Below, piece after piece: positions 1-11,790 of a stretch of DNA of 64,000 nucleotides. The position numbers were made by a program, and so were the translations under genes. The DNA is from Loripinus fragilis (lineage: Eukaryota > Mollusca > Bivalvia > Lucinida > Lucinidae): NCBI GenBank assembly GCA_964019695.1, contig OZ026516.1:84895188-84959187 (forward strand). Direction: 5' to 3'. Below the pieces are notes generated by a model that searched no databases, was not told the origin of the DNA, and saw only the letters and a list, made by a program, of their open reading frames with translations. Position 1 is the stretch's first letter. Every line of letters starts with the position of its first letter.

Positions 1-740
1 TGTGATTTGCTTGCAGTTCTGGTAATCCGCTGACATGGGTCTTCCAAGATAAGTCATTTGCAATGCCAACACCCAGGTATCTGCAACTCGTTATCATCTC
101 AAGAGTTTCAACAGGTAGAGTGTATTTTGTAGGGAGGAGAGCACATGATCTGGTTATGTGTATTACCTGGCATTTGCTGGGATTTAATTGCATATCCCAT
201 TTGATTTCCAATTCTTGGAAGATGTCTAGGTCGGCCTGTAATTGCTCAGAGTCAGCTAATTTGATTATGGCAAGGTAGGCTGCTGTATCGTCAGCAAAAA
301 GACTTACCTGTGACTTAACCTTGTCTGGCAGGTCGTTTATGTAGACCAGGAAGATGATTGGGCGAAGGGCAGATCCCCGTGGGGCGCCTGATGTTACTGG
401 TACTTCCTAGGACCAATCCCTATCCAGGACCACAGTCTGCGACCTACTGTTAAGGAATACCTTCATCCAAGATATGGTTAAAACCATGCTGGAGATCATA
501 CAGGATCTGGTTTAAATTAAGATGTTTCACAATATTGGATGCAACTATAAGTTCGAATATTTTACAAGGTATGCATGTTTGGGTCTGTAATTTGCAGGGC
601 TGGACTTTTCTCCCTTTTTGAAAATAGGTGAAACTTTTGCTTTGAGCCATTCAGATGATAAGGTATTCATATTGAATGTCCAGGTTGTGTCTGTTAATTG
701 AGATAATATTAAACGAGCCTCTGCTATAAAAAGAGCTTTA
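1..740 (-). pseudogene. LINE reverse transcriptase fragment, frameshifted
   Basis: Read on the minus strand, the translation shows, from about 650 down to 1, FKKGEKSSPANYRP-like and LYDLQHGF motifs, then GAPRGSALRPI, then the catalytic block FADDTAAY (about 272-300), then SKCQVIHITRS and CRYLGVGI. This order is that of the palm of a non-LTR retrotransposon (CR1/Jockey-like) polymerase. Frameshifts and stops break it, for example after about 410, and the fragment runs off the window's left edge. It is not expressible as an intact protein. The clade is from memory of motif style only. Confidence 0.85.
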
Positions 741-2100
741 CTCGGCTATTGAGACACCAGACCACCAAGAGGAACTTCAAGGATATCTATTTGACACTTG
801 TTGATGAGGAAGCCAGGTTATTGGAGAATAATAGCCAAAAGTGTAAATATTTTGATATGGAAAATGGAAATGTTACATGTACAAAACGTAAAAAGACGAA
901 GTGGGGTATATAAGGCAGATTAACCTTCAGTTTCATGTCATTCTTCATTGCACTCAAGCTGTGAACATATACAGGAGCTTATCTCTAATTTGATTAGATC
1001 TGGCTAATACCTGAATTATAGTTGACAGGTCTTATCAGCTCAGTGACCATGTTGTTTATCAAGCCATTGGTCTAATTTAATCAGACAGTAGTTACACTCC
1101 ACTTACTTATTGTCTCATATTGAAGCCACTCCCCTGCCGGGGGTACAGGATTCCTGCCTTTAATTACAGATAATGAAATTTTATTGATAACAAAATGAAG
1201 TGAAGAAAACGATCAATTGAATAAGGCAAACTTTCGGCATATTGGCGTCTTATCAAACGTATAAAAATGGATGAATAATTTAATCATTTCCTTACTTGTT
1301 TTAGAAAAGGGTTTGGGTGTCAGTCCACCCTGTTGAGACTGATGTTAGACTAGGGGAAAACACTAGATAATCATAAGTATTAATAAATTGGAAAAAGGTA
1401 CAAAAGAGAGCGTTGGGATTCATAAATAATGACTGCTCATCTTCTCCTGCTTGTTATTATACTTTTGTTTGTCGAAGTATAATCCCTACAGCAGGACTTC
1501 AGATTTTTTTTCAAGATCGGTGGGCCGAAGTGATCCATGGAGCAAGCAATGGTGGGACATTTTCTGAAAGGATTGGCCCAAGCATATCAAATTAACCACA
1601 GTTGACATTTGGGTAGTACATGTATACTGTACCTACACACTGACACAGACACTTGTATGCATTCTGCAATACTTTTGACCTTCATTAAGGGATAATTGGT
1701 CTTCTTTTTTAAGTGGGCGCTTAAGACAGGTTTTGCTGTATAATCAGCAGTCAATAGAGCATTCTGCAATCCATTTGACCTTCATTAAGCTACCGTTTGT
1801 TATTAAGATCTTTGTTTTGTCTTATAGATTGGCTGCTTAAAAAAAGTAAGTAATGGTGCAAAGACATGTTTTACTGTATTGACTACCTACTCGTACTTTC
1901 TGTTTTGCGGAGCTCATAGACACGCAGAAAGGTGAATATTTTTTTTATTAAAGTGAGATTTTTTCACAACTAAAAAGGATGGGTATGGGTCCACTGGGCC
2001 CACTGTCTTGGGAAGTGATGGGTTATATTTTGAAATCATGGGACAATGACCTGGGCCCACCATAATTCTGAATACCTGATACAGGGCTTACGTTAAGTAT
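741..2100. other. No gene seen; one short imperfect direct repeat
   Basis: AT-rich sequence without a recognisable gene. An imperfect ~100-bp duplication starts GCATTCTGCAAT at about 1659 and again at about 1760; each copy continues with TTTGACCTTCATTAAG and a CTTAAGACA-type tail. A related tail recurs near 45060. Confidence 0.5.
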
Positions 2101-2109
2101 TGAAAGTAT

Positions 2110-2690
2110 TGGACACAAAATAAATCTTATATGTCTATGTCTTAAGTATCAAGGCATTTTGTTCGAGAAGAGATTGAAATTTAATAAACATTTAACAGTG
2201 ACAGTTAAAAGAGCCAACAAGTTGGCGTGTTTGATGAAAAGAACATTTTCTTTTATGGATTAAGAAATATTTCTTATGGTATACAAGAGTTTGATTAGAT
2301 CAGTGTTAGATTATTTCTCTGTAGTATGGAACCCATGTACAAAGAAATACAGACAATGCCTAGAAAATGTTCAAAGACGAGCAATGAAACTGGTCTCTGA
2401 ATTAAAGGTTTTAAGTTATCAAGAGAGGCTAAGAGAAATGAATTTACCAACATTATATTATAGGAGAAATAGAAATGACCTGATTAAATTATTTAAGATA
2501 GTAGCACATATAGGGGATACTGAAGTGAACAATATTGGTTATGTTTAATGATAATAATACCAGGGGTCATAAATTCAAGCTTCAAAAGCCAATGTGTAAT
2601 AAATCATTCAGACAACAGTCATCCCCAATGCGTTGTATTGGCGATTTAAATAGGTCACGTTACCGCCTATGAAATGGAAAGTGATACAAG
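2110..2690 (+). pseudogene. LINE ORF2 C-terminal fragment
   Basis: The frame includes RANKLACLMKRTF, then YKSLIRSVLDYFSVVWNPC, then ENVQRRAMKLV, then LPTLYYRRNRNDLIKLFKIV. This is the conserved thumb/C-terminal region of CR1/Jockey-type LINE polymerases (the RSxLDYxxxVWxP and VQRRA motifs). A shifted frame continues with RGHKFKLQKP and SFRQQS to about 2690. A stop near 2260 and a frameshift near 2550 show it is dead. Confidence 0.85.
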
Positions 2691-3545
2691 GTAAGTAAGG
2701 GTGCAAAGATCAGGAATCGATACAATCAAGTACCACACCTGACCCAGGATACCAATGGGAAAGTGACAAACTCACATTTAGACGCCACAAACGAGAGCCA
2801 AGAGGTCAGTCCTATCCCAGCAGGTGACCACAAGGCACATTTAATACAGACACGCACAAAGGCATAGCAAACACAAGACAAAAAAAACATAAAAGATCCA
2901 CAAAACAGGTTCCGCCTTGGAACGGTCGGTAAAATATTTTACTGGAGGGCTTCAACCGGTTTCACGGCGCCAACCTCACCCTTATTTCAGATGTGGATCA
3001 AAACACATATATATTTGGTTTGCATGAAAGACCCCTAACTTATCAATGCATCATCTCCTAGAACATATAAGTCAAGATATAAAAAGGATTTAAGCAATGA
3101 TAAGGACTCAACAGTAAATAAAACTGAATACTGGAGCAAAAGAAATCCAACAGGTAAACCCCGGTGGGCCCGACAAACAGCCCTACCATCTCATCAATAG
3201 ATAAATCTTTAAGTCGGAACCGTCATAGAACCGTCATAGAGTCTGAAGTCCGACCCACCGGCTTGCAATTAAAGAGGTGAGCAAAGCAAAGTTGCCAACC
3301 GTGATTGGGTTGACCACCAAGCATGCAGTCTGTTGCAATGCATTAATGTTATAGTCAATCTTTTTATAATGGGAAATTATTTTAATGAACTGCGCTGAAA
3401 AATTATTAGAGCCAACAATCTTCTTCAATTTATACACCAGGTCACCATAGAATTCAGGTTCCAAAAGTTCTTAAATGGCGCAAGAGAGATTTAAGTCCAA
3501 CTTGGAATTTAGATATCAAATCATAGTGTCGTCTATAAAAGAGCC
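2690..3545 (-). pseudogene. Penelope-like element, C-terminal end and 3' tail
   Basis: On the minus strand, DLISKFQVGLKS precedes EPEFYGDLVYKLKKIVGSN and ACLVVNPITV, a C-terminal block I remember from multi-copy reverse-transcriptase ORFs in bivalve genomes, with the RT itself at 30894-32900 here. It is followed by an untranslated tail containing GTCACTTTCCCATTGGTATC and CTGGGTCAGGTGTGG, ending near 2690 at CCTTACTTACC. The same tail occurs at 5165-5400, 11440-11675 and 50675-50790. Assignment to Penelope-like elements is by resemblance of the RT region and is moderate. Confidence 0.7.
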
Positions 3546-4110
3546 ACGTGCATTAAGGGGCTATTGTGACCCTCTATGAGGCTGAAATATAAAAATCGTT
3601 TTAAACTTATTTGCTCTTATTGGTTTATTAGAACAATAACCAAAGTGTAAACGTCTCGAATTAATTCGACTTTAACCGCTTAAAATTGGCTGAAAATAGG
3701 AAACTGACCATTTTGGTGCAAATTTGAGATGTTTGACAGACCAATTAACATAGAGCACAAGCAAATACCAAAAAGATATTTTAACAGCTGATGAGAATTA
3801 TCACGGCACAAAACATATCAAAAGGATTTTTCGGTATTTAGCTGTGCTGATATCTAATTTTTAAAAATAAGTCTCCAAAGGCCTTAAATTTGGTCCAAAA
3901 GTGGCAATTTCTCTATTTAAGCCTACTTTGTCGGCCATTTTTGTTACCATAGCAACGATAAAATTTAAATAAATGCTGAAGTTTTACATTTCAGTTATTC
4001 CTCTAATGAACCAAGCAAAAGAAATTTGTGAAAAGCAATTTTCAGTTTTTGGCTCAGAGGGGACCAAATTAGCCCCTTAATGCACCTTCCCTTTAGGAGT
4101 CAGGAGTTTA
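3546..4110. other. No gene seen
   Basis: AT-rich sequence between the Penelope-like fragment and the first SINE; no coding or repeat structure recognised. Confidence 0.4.
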
Positions 4111-4123
4111 AAAACTCAGTTGG

Positions 4124-4323
4124 GGGAGCGCAGTGGATCAGTGGTAGAGTGCTTGACCCGAGACCGAAGGGCCGCGGGTTCGAGCCTCACCAGTGTCACT
4201 GCGTTGTGTCCTTGAGCAAGAACATTAATCCTAGCTTAGTACTGGTTCAACCCAGGAAGACCCGTCCCTTTATAACTGAAATATTGTTGATGGGACGTTA
4301 AAAATCAAATCAATCAAACAAAC
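4124..4323 (+). repeat. tRNA-derived SINE, copy 1
   Basis: Starts GGGAGCGCAGTGG. It has an A-box-like TGGATCAGTGGTAGAG and a B-box GGGTTCGAGCCTC at the pol III promoter spacing, then a unique body with GGTTCAACCCAGGAAGACCC and a tail AAAAATCAAATCAATCAAAC. It is flanked by a 13-bp target duplication, AAAACTCAGTTGG (4111-4123) and AAAACTCAGCTGG (4324-4336), which fixes both ends. Confidence 0.93.
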
Positions 4324-4394
4324 AAAACTCAGCTGGTTAAAGTATGGAGCGGAAGACTTTTCGATTTGGATCAAATTTATTAATCCCACCGGAA

Positions 4395-4596
4395 GGGAGC
4401 GCAGTGGCTCAGTGCTAGAGTGCTTGACTCGAGACCGAGAGGCCGCGGGTTCGAGCCTCACCGGTGTCACTGCGTTGTGTGTGTTCATGAGCAAGAGACA
4501 CTAATTCTAGCTTAGTACTGGTTCAACCCAGGAAGTCCCGAACCTACATAACTTAAAGATTGTTGATGGGACGTAAACAATCAAATCAAACAATAA
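4395..4596 (+). repeat. tRNA-derived SINE, copy 2
   Basis: Same family as the copy 70 bp upstream and in the same orientation. A box TGGCTCAGTGCTAGAG, B box GGGTTCGAGCCTC, tail ACAATCAAATCAAAC. The target duplication is TTAATCCCACCGGAA (4380-4394) versus TTAATCACACCAGAA (4597-4611). Distinct duplications show two independent insertions, not a tandem duplication. Confidence 0.92.
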
Positions 4597-4654
4597 TTAA
4601 TCACACCAGAAGCTCAAAACATTAATCAAACACTAAAGAAGCCGACAAGCACTT

Positions 4655-4930
4655 ACACCACTTCAAATAATATTTTAAATTTTTTGAACGATCTTATGAT
4701 TTGATATCTAAATTCCAAGTCGGACTTAATTGTGATTTTGTCACTTTCCTTGGTCAGGTGTAGTTCTTCATTGTGACGATTCCTGATCTTTGCCGTCTTT
4801 CTTACTTTCAATCTCTCTTGCGTCAAAGCGTTCGGAACCCGAGTTCTATGGTGACTTGGTGTATAGATTGAAGAAGATTGTTGGTTCTTATAATTTTTCA
4901 GCACGCATTTTCTGCCTAAACCATAGGGCA
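4655..4930 (+). pseudogene. Penelope-like fragment interrupted by its own 3' tail
   Basis: ATTTGATATCTAAATTCCAAGT (coding DLISKFQV) leads into a stretch near 4730-4800 that matches the family's 3' tail (TTTTGTCACTTTCCTTGGTC, then GATTCCTGATCTTTGCC, then TTTCTTACTTTC). The coding part then resumes with CTCTCTTGCG and SEPEFYGDLVYRLKKIVGS. Compared with the uninterrupted copy at 3400-3530, the tail sits inside the coding block. The fragment ends near 4915. Confidence 0.7.
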
Positions 4931-5164
4931 TTGTTACTTAAAACTTTGCAGGTGAATAGGTCACATGATGTAGAGGATGTTGGGCAATATTTAGTGTGAC
5001 CTTAATGCGAAGGTCAAAGGTCAAATAATGTATTTTCTTTTAAATGCATCTCCCTAACCGTTTGACGTAGCCACTCCAAAGTTTCCAGGCCCATGCGTCA
5101 TATGATGTGGAGGGTACTCGGCAACATTTTGTGTAACCATGACCCAATGGTCAAGGTCAAAAGT
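4930..5164 (-). repeat. Two units of the TGACCTTGACC tandem-repeat family
   Basis: The reverse complement contains ACACAAAATGTTGCC, GAGTACCCTCCACATCATATGAC, GTGGCTACGTCAAACGGTT, GATGCATTT and GAAAATACATTATTTGACC twice. This matches the longer array at 56770-57600. Confidence 0.8.
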
Positions 5165-5400
5165 GAAAAAGCGGGTATTTCCGATAGTTTACCATCGACT
5201 GCAGTCTGGTTTGTGTTTTGTGTTTCTTTCGCGCGTCTGTTCTTTGATACCTTGTGGTCACCTACTGGGATAGGGCTGACCTCATGGCTCTCGTTTGTGA
5301 TGTTCAATTATGTTTTGTCACTTTCCCATGTGGTATCCTGGGTCAGGTGCGGTACTTGATTGTATCGATTCCTGATCATTGTCACCTTTCTTACTATGAA
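5165..5400 (+). repeat. Penelope-like 3' tail
   Basis: Shares CTTGTGGTCACCTACTGGGA, TGGCTCTCGTTTGTGATG, TTTTGTCACTTTCCC and TATCCTGGGTCAGGTG with the tails at 2690-3000 (inverse), 11440-11675 and 50675-50790, and ends near CCTTTCTTACTA. Open frames here are incidental. Confidence 0.75.
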
Positions 5401-6828
5401 GGTATGAATAAAGCTGTTTTTTTTTTCGTTGCACCTCGTTTCTTATCAGTCTACTCATGCCTGATGCATATAGAGGGATCGCACATGTTAGCTGAAGCTT
5501 TAAAAAAACCTTTATCAGTGCCCATGCCACAAGCATCGGGGGGCCCTTACTCATGCAGTGTCCATGCTACAATCACTCAAAAATTAAACACCTGTTTCTT
5601 TAGAGAAATTCAACCATATTGTATATTTTGATCCAATCATGCATCAATCTGCAGGAAATGTCATTTTTACTTTCCACACATTACCTCTGGAACTGGATAC
5701 TGATTAATCTACGTTCACCCGGGTCGTGCACATTACTTTCAGTTGATAAAGACGACCAATCATAACGCATCGGGTTGCGTTTCGTTGACAGGCCGATAGT
5801 TGCCCGGTTTTACGTGCTTTACAGTAAGTAACTATTTGGACAAACTTGCCTGAATTATATCAGTTTGCAATCTGACCAGGGTTTAAACATTTCACAAAGC
5901 TCATGAGGTAGTCAAACTTTATGAATATTGAGCCCGTACATAATATTTATCGCATTTTCGAGCACAAAAGAAGTAAGTATTTAAGTAATAGAGTAAGTGA
6001 GTGAGTGAGTGCGTGAGTGCGTGAGTGAGTGAGTGAGTGAGTGAGTGAGCGAGCGAGTGAGTGAGTCAGTACACATTTAGGTGGATTTACAACTGCATAC
6101 TTTTTCACGCGATCTTAAGTAACACTTATAAGGGAATCAGGCTGCTGTACTACAAATGTGATATTAGCAATCAGTGCAGACCCAAATGAGGAGCGACCAC
6201 AGTTGGAGTCTAGTACAGGTAACTAAAAGGTGACTGTGTCACAATGAATATTGTAGATATAGTTTATAATTTGTCACGCCGTTGATCCATATCTGAAAAT
6301 CGTATCGTTTTTAATCCGGTTGAATATCAGATTAACAGAGCAATGTATTTTAATTATTGTCAATGCGTGGATTTTAATTGTGAAAGTGAAATGTAAACTA
6401 CTCAATATGTGGTTTTGAACAACGGACTAATTAGATAGATGTCATACTGCTTGGTAATGTATATAGCAACAGTCATTGTATTTTACTGATATGCCAATAA
6501 ATTTTCTTTGCTTTTAAATATAATGCCATTAGTTTAAACATATTGATTTCAGAAAGATACATTGTACAATTATAAATCACCTATTAATACAAAGTGTAGG
6601 ACTTGAACGATTATGATATAATGTCATTAATTTTGGTTCATATGCCAGAAATCGATACTTTATTGGTCAGCCCAACGCCCTTGGGACCTGGGATATAAAT
6701 ATTATAGCGAGAATAAAATATTTTTTTTTTATCATAATTGTCTACGCAGTGATACCAGTGAATACGTAAGTATTTTTTTTCATCTTGCGCACAGTGAATA
6801 TCACGTACCAAAATATGTTTTGAAGCTT

Positions 6829-6893
<65 letters not shown>

Positions 6894-6990
6894 TGTTTAA
6901 AGAATAGATTAAATACATTTTTGATATTATAATCTAACAAAATATACTATAAAAAATCATAACTTGAACTTCAATTCCTTAGTTTATTTA
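5401..6990. other. Non-coding stretch with two microsatellites
   Basis: (GTGA)n at about 5993-6072 and (AAT)n at about 6832-6894. The poly-leucine frame over the AAT run is a translation artefact. Nothing else recognised. Confidence 0.7.
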
Positions 6991-7007
6991 ATATTAAATA
7001 AGATAAA

Positions 7008-7228
7008 GATTCGTGACATGAGATGTGTGCGACCAGCAAAGGTTCAGACCAGCCTGCGCATAGTGCAGTCTGGTCAGAGACTTTGCTTGTCGCTTGAATA
7101 TTCAATAAAACTTAGGCCACCGACCGAACATCATTAGGAGTTTCTGGGCTTAAAAGGATGCTATACAGGCTCGTCTGAGGCTACACTAGTCAAAATACTG
7201 CATTGTTGGAAATCACATGTCGCGCCTC
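7008..7228 (+). repeat. 237-bp MITE family, copy 1 (16-bp deletion)
   Basis: Has the family core GCGACCAGCAAAGG, CAGCCTGCGCATA, GCAGTCTGGTCAGAG, CTTGAATATTCAAT, CTTAAAAGG, GGCTCGTCTGAG and the right TIR GCATTGTTGGAAATCACATG. The left TIR lacks the 16 bases TTCCAACAATGTGGTA, which accounts exactly for 221 instead of 237 bp. Confidence 0.88.
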
Positions 7229-7380
7229 AAAAGTACATACATGGTAGACACATGATGATGCATATACATGCAATGATAATAGGATCAGAGGCTAAGCCAT
7301 TCGCTCCTATATATGTTACAATTTGCAATATATTTGATGGTTTAAGAAAGCTTTAAACTAATTGTTTTAACTGATTGTTT

Positions 7381-7382
<2 letters not shown>

Positions 7383-7418
<36 letters not shown>
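7383..7418 (+). repeat. (GA)n microsatellite
   Basis: About 18 uninterrupted AG dinucleotides. Confidence 0.95.
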
Positions 7419-7421
<3 letters not shown>

Positions 7422-7539
7422 ATAGTATTTAAGGGCCAAAAGAATAAGGCTAAAAAGCATTACATCACAGATAAGACTTCCTTGAATTAGTTTGCCAGAG
7501 AAAGGGGATCATTATATGTCTATCTCTATAAACAGAGTT

Positions 7540-8045
7540 GGGAATCCACGTGACCATTTGATCCAGAACGCGAAATTTGTTTTCGAAAAGCACTCGATTC
7601 AAGGTAAGAATTTCTAAATATCTCTCCTTATACCCAACGGATTTTGTTCAAATAAAGTGCAGAGAAGAACCCGAATCGAACTTTTCAAGCGGTGTAAGCG
7701 AGAATCTTGGATTTGATCTGGTATTTGCGATCATTCAAAACCTTTTTTTCTCGGCACTTTGGCTTCCGAGATCATATCCACGAATTCGGACGAATATCTC
7801 ATTTTCATCAGTTTTACTGGGATTTAAGTCACTGCTTTTCTGGCAACATGACCTAACACTCTACCAAACACAATATCTGTCAATGATTTTGTTTAAAAAT
7901 GCACCATTCTGATCATTTTCCATCTTTGTTAGAAGGGTTCATGTACACGATATAAAAGGCGGTGATCATATATACAGACCAAAAATGATCATGCACACGA
8001 AATAAAATGAATATTGCACTGCGTGGCCAGTTTCATAAAATAAAT
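7540..8045 (+). repeat. Left arm of a long inverted-repeat pair
   Basis: Matches the reverse complement of 11060-11790. Shared anchors include AACGCGAAATTTGTTTTCGA, AATATCTCTCCTTATACC, AGTGCAGAGAAGA, GCGGTGT, ATTTTCATCAGTTTTAC and GACCTAACACTCTA, ending with CACGAAATAAAAT. The open frame it contains is not conserved in the other copy. Confidence 0.85.
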
Positions 8046-8818
8046 GAAAGGAGACGGCAATATTGAAAGCAATGAACCTAAAATATAACCAATCATTAAC
8101 CCATGTTGTCAGCCTCAAACGCAATCAAAATCTAATGCAAACTTAATAAGTTACAGATATTTGTATGGAAGATAACGGAAAACTATGGAGTGTAGTTATT
8201 TTAGGCTATAGTAGAAACTTAAAAGCTATGTAGTGTAACCTTTTTAGGATGAGTGACATATTACAGTCATCATTAAATACTGTATTCATAAAAACAGAAT
8301 AACTTATTTCCTAGTTGTCATTTTAACTCTGTTTTGCAGTTTTACTGATTGTTTTGTTGAAACAGTATATCTTACAAAAAGTGTACAGTTTGCAATGAAA
8401 TTAAGGTGTTGGATAGGTTGACTAGTTGTTCAAAATTAAAAGGAAGTTAGTAAAATGTTCAAAATGCTGAGCTCCATTGGCTTATTAGAAGTCGTAATTT
8501 GATTTTTGGACTATTTCAACTATTTTTATATCCAATTTTTGACCAGGCTTGTGACAGATTGTATCGTTTAACAAAGGCTTACTTTGCAGATTCACTTGCC
8601 TTCACTTGTAATCTACAAAAGCTACGTTTGTTTTACTGGTGTAAAGCATATATTCTCTTGTGATCTTATACATAATTAAGCATCGTCTCTGTTGATAATA
8701 TAAAAACTGCTTTAATTATAAAACCCTACCCCCTCAATTGTACATTCGGATTTCCATACATAATTTATATTTTCCTGGTGTGTTTTGTTTGTTGTTTTAG
8801 TATTTCTTGTTGTTGTTG

Positions 8819-8868
<50 letters not shown>

Positions 8869-11059
8869 TGCTAATTTCAAGAATATAATGCCTTCAATGT
8901 TTATTGTCGTGAGTTGGCTCCTGGTACCGTTAGTTTAACAGGTGACAGGGCCCAGGGCGACGACAGTAAACATTGGCAGCACTATAGCTTGCACATGTTT
9001 TGCATTTATAAGGTTGTACGGCGGCAACATGGGTGAATGTTTTTTAGGATTTTCCTGAATTTAGTGGGTTCTGACCAACAGCAGAATTCTGCTGATACCG
9101 GTTCTAGGAGGTGTGAGAGTTGTTGCATTTTCTATTAATTATCATGAACAGACCTAATGAAACTGAGTCTGCTGTTTATAATATTGTAAGGTCTCTCTAT
9201 TTCTAAAGGATCCGTTTTTTTCAGATTATTTATAAGTCGCAACAGATGTTTTTGTTGCTGTGGTGAGTTGGTAAAACTGCTCCCAGTGCATCGATATAGC
9301 GTTGATATTTTTCCATATTCTAGTCCTCTGGGAATATTGGTTCTGAGGTTACTGCTTAAGCCGGTGCTTGTTGCGTTTTCCATTAATTTTCATGGAAAGA
9401 CTCAATAAAACCGAATCTGTTGTTTTAATATTCTAGGCTCTCTCAATTTCTGAAAGATCCGTTTTTCCAGATGATTTTGAGGATTTTGATGCTAACTTTC
9501 CATAGAACGTCAGCCTCAAGATGCTGAATTAGGCAGAATTTAATTTATATCTTCTCTGTTTCATTTGCAATTTATCCAAAGACAGTTGACTTTTTAAAGT
9601 TGAAATTGTAAATGGTGCTGTAGGCATACTGCAAGTTTTAAGATTTGAATTTATGAAGTTAACAATTAGGCAAATATTTATTTTATCCATGAAACGATAG
9701 AAACGTACATTGTATGTAGGGCTATTTGGGTTTATTAGAAAGTGCTTACCTAGGTGGTTGTAAATGATTATGCTATTTAATTTTTGAAATAACTACCACT
9801 TACCAGTTTCTAATTGAAAGGCCTTGTCAGACTAACAAAATAAAACTCAACAATTTATAACTCTGTGCGATATAAAATTCTTCTTTGGCAGTTAAAACAG
9901 GTTTAGCCAGCATAGCATTGATGTGCTCTCTTATTAGTTTAGGGTGTTTGCAAAGACGCAATCAGGCTGAAAAAAATACACCAAACAGCATCTTCCCATA
10001 AAGCCATAGCACGCTGTTTACAATTTAAGAGGTGTTTCTATGTTTTGTTGTTTATTTTACCACTGGTGCATACCATATTTGCAATAGTAATCTGAGCATG
10101 ATTTGTTGTTCACTTTTGAAAAAAAGCTTGGTACCTTGTGTCATTCTCATCCTTTAAAGGGATAGCTTTTGTCTAGGTAAAGTGTTTACGCAACATCACT
10201 TTGGGAATTTATGCACCAACATTAAGAAGTTCACTTTCAGTTTACTGCATTTTATAGATGTTTAATATGATTAAAACAAAAAGACATGCCTGTAAAGACA
10301 TGCTCATAACAGGAAAATTGCAAGGTAACCCCAGGTTTTTTCAAATTTATGAAAGTCTTGGCCAGTGGACTGATGGAATTCGAGAAAAAGCATTTGAACC
10401 ATCGAAATTGGGAAAGTTTGACACAGTCTAAATTGCTGTCTAAAATGGATTTCCAAAATGAATCACCAGTTTACGCATCAATATGTGGATGAAAACATCT
10501 GGACCTTAGTTCTCAATTTTCAGAATTGATTTAATTTCAAACTTAGCTTTAAATCTGTAAGCTGTGTCCATAGTGCATATTATATCAAGGGGATATCCTT
10601 CGTGCAGCCCCATAAAGGTTACATGCACTTATGTACTATTACCTTTGTGGGGCTATGGACTGCACATATTTGTGCATAAAATGCTGTTTTAAGGCAGTAT
10701 ATTTTGCCTTCAGGCAACGTTAACTGTTCATTAAGTCCTGGCAATCTGCCAACATCCAAATTTGAAGACAAAAGTATAACTGTTTTAGAGAACACAAATC
10801 ATTTTAACATGTAAGAATACATATTTCATTTAAAGAAATAAAGACGCCCATTTTGCATTTAGCAGTATAGTGTAAATAGCAGCTGAGTATGTTTAAAATT
10901 CTTTTTACATAAAATATACTGCTGTGTATGGCTGAAATAGAAAGCATAAATTCAATTACTAAACTGATGTCTTTATAATCTGAGCAGCAACTTTTATTTG
11001 CAGAAGGGCTACGGACTAGATAAAGTGTGGGTCTAAAACTGCACTAAGAAGAACGTTAT
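8046..11059. other. Spacer between inverted-repeat arms
   Basis: 3.0 kb without a convincing gene. Contains (TTG)n(TTA)n at about 8807-8870; an imperfect duplication of ~105 bp at 9118-9222 and 9369-9480 (TTTTCYATTAATTWTCATG, then GGTCTCTC-type sequence, then GATCCGTTTTT); and a short palindrome at about 10599-10660 (GCAGCCCCATAAAGGT against ACCTTTGTGGGGCT). The rest is AT-rich. Confidence 0.6.
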
Positions 11060-11790
11060 TTGTAAAAATGAAACAAGGCCAGGCAGTGAGATATGTATTT
11101 TATTTCGTGTTCATGATCATTTTGTCGTTCCGGGGATATGATCATCGCAATTTTTACCGTGTACATGATCATTTCTAATAAAGATGACAAATTAGTATAA
11201 CGGGACATTTATAAGCAAAATCTATGATATATATCTAGCTCTGTAGAGTGTTAGGTCATGTTGCCAGCAAGGCAGAGACTTAAATCCCTGTAAAACTGAT
11301 GAAAATAAGATTTTCGTACGAAATGGTGGATATGATCTTGGAAGCAAATGTTTTTGAATGGTTTCAAGATCCAGATCAGATCCAAGATTCTTGATAACAC
11401 CGCTTGAAGAACCCGATTTTGGGTCTTCTCTGCACTTCCAAGGCGGTACTTCTTTTATGGGTCTTTTAAGTTTTTTTTCTGTCTTGTGTTTGCTTTGCCT
11501 TTGTACGCATCTGTTTATTGCGCCTTGTGGTCACCTGCTGGGAAAGGGCTGACCTCTTGGCTCTCGTTTGTGGTGTATAATTGTGATTTTCTTACTTTCC
11601 AATTGGTATCCTGGGTCAGGTGTGGTACTTGATTGTTTCGATTCCTGATCTTTGAACCCTTACTTACTTTTATTTGAATAAAATACGTACGGTATAACGA
11701 GAGATATTTGAAAATGTTACCTTGAATCAAGGGTTTTTCGTAAAAAAATTTCGCGTTCCTGATCAAATGGTCACGTTGATTCCCCACACT
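11060..11790 (-). repeat. Right arm of the long inverted-repeat pair, with nested tail insertion
   Basis: Reverse complement of 7540-8045 on both sides of a ~235-bp insertion at about 11440-11675, which is a Penelope-like 3' tail (CTTGTGGTCACCTGCTGGGA, TATCCTGGGTCAGGTGTGG, CCTTACTTACTTTT). The intact left copy reads AAATAAAGTGCAGAGAAG across the insertion point; here AAATAAAAGT and AAGTGCAGAG flank the tail, consistent with a short AAGT duplication. Confidence 0.82.

Noticed and set aside
4140..4195. tRNA gene candidate
   Set aside because: A and B boxes are those of a SINE head; the element has a SINE body, tail and target duplication, and there is no tRNA acceptor stem closure.
6638..6940. 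100-codon frame with a run of leucines
   Set aside because: It is the (AAT)n microsatellite translated on the minus strand; no conserved sequence outside the run.
7577..7912. 111-codon open frame
   Set aside because: It lies in one arm of an inverted-repeat pair, and the frame is not kept in the other copy.
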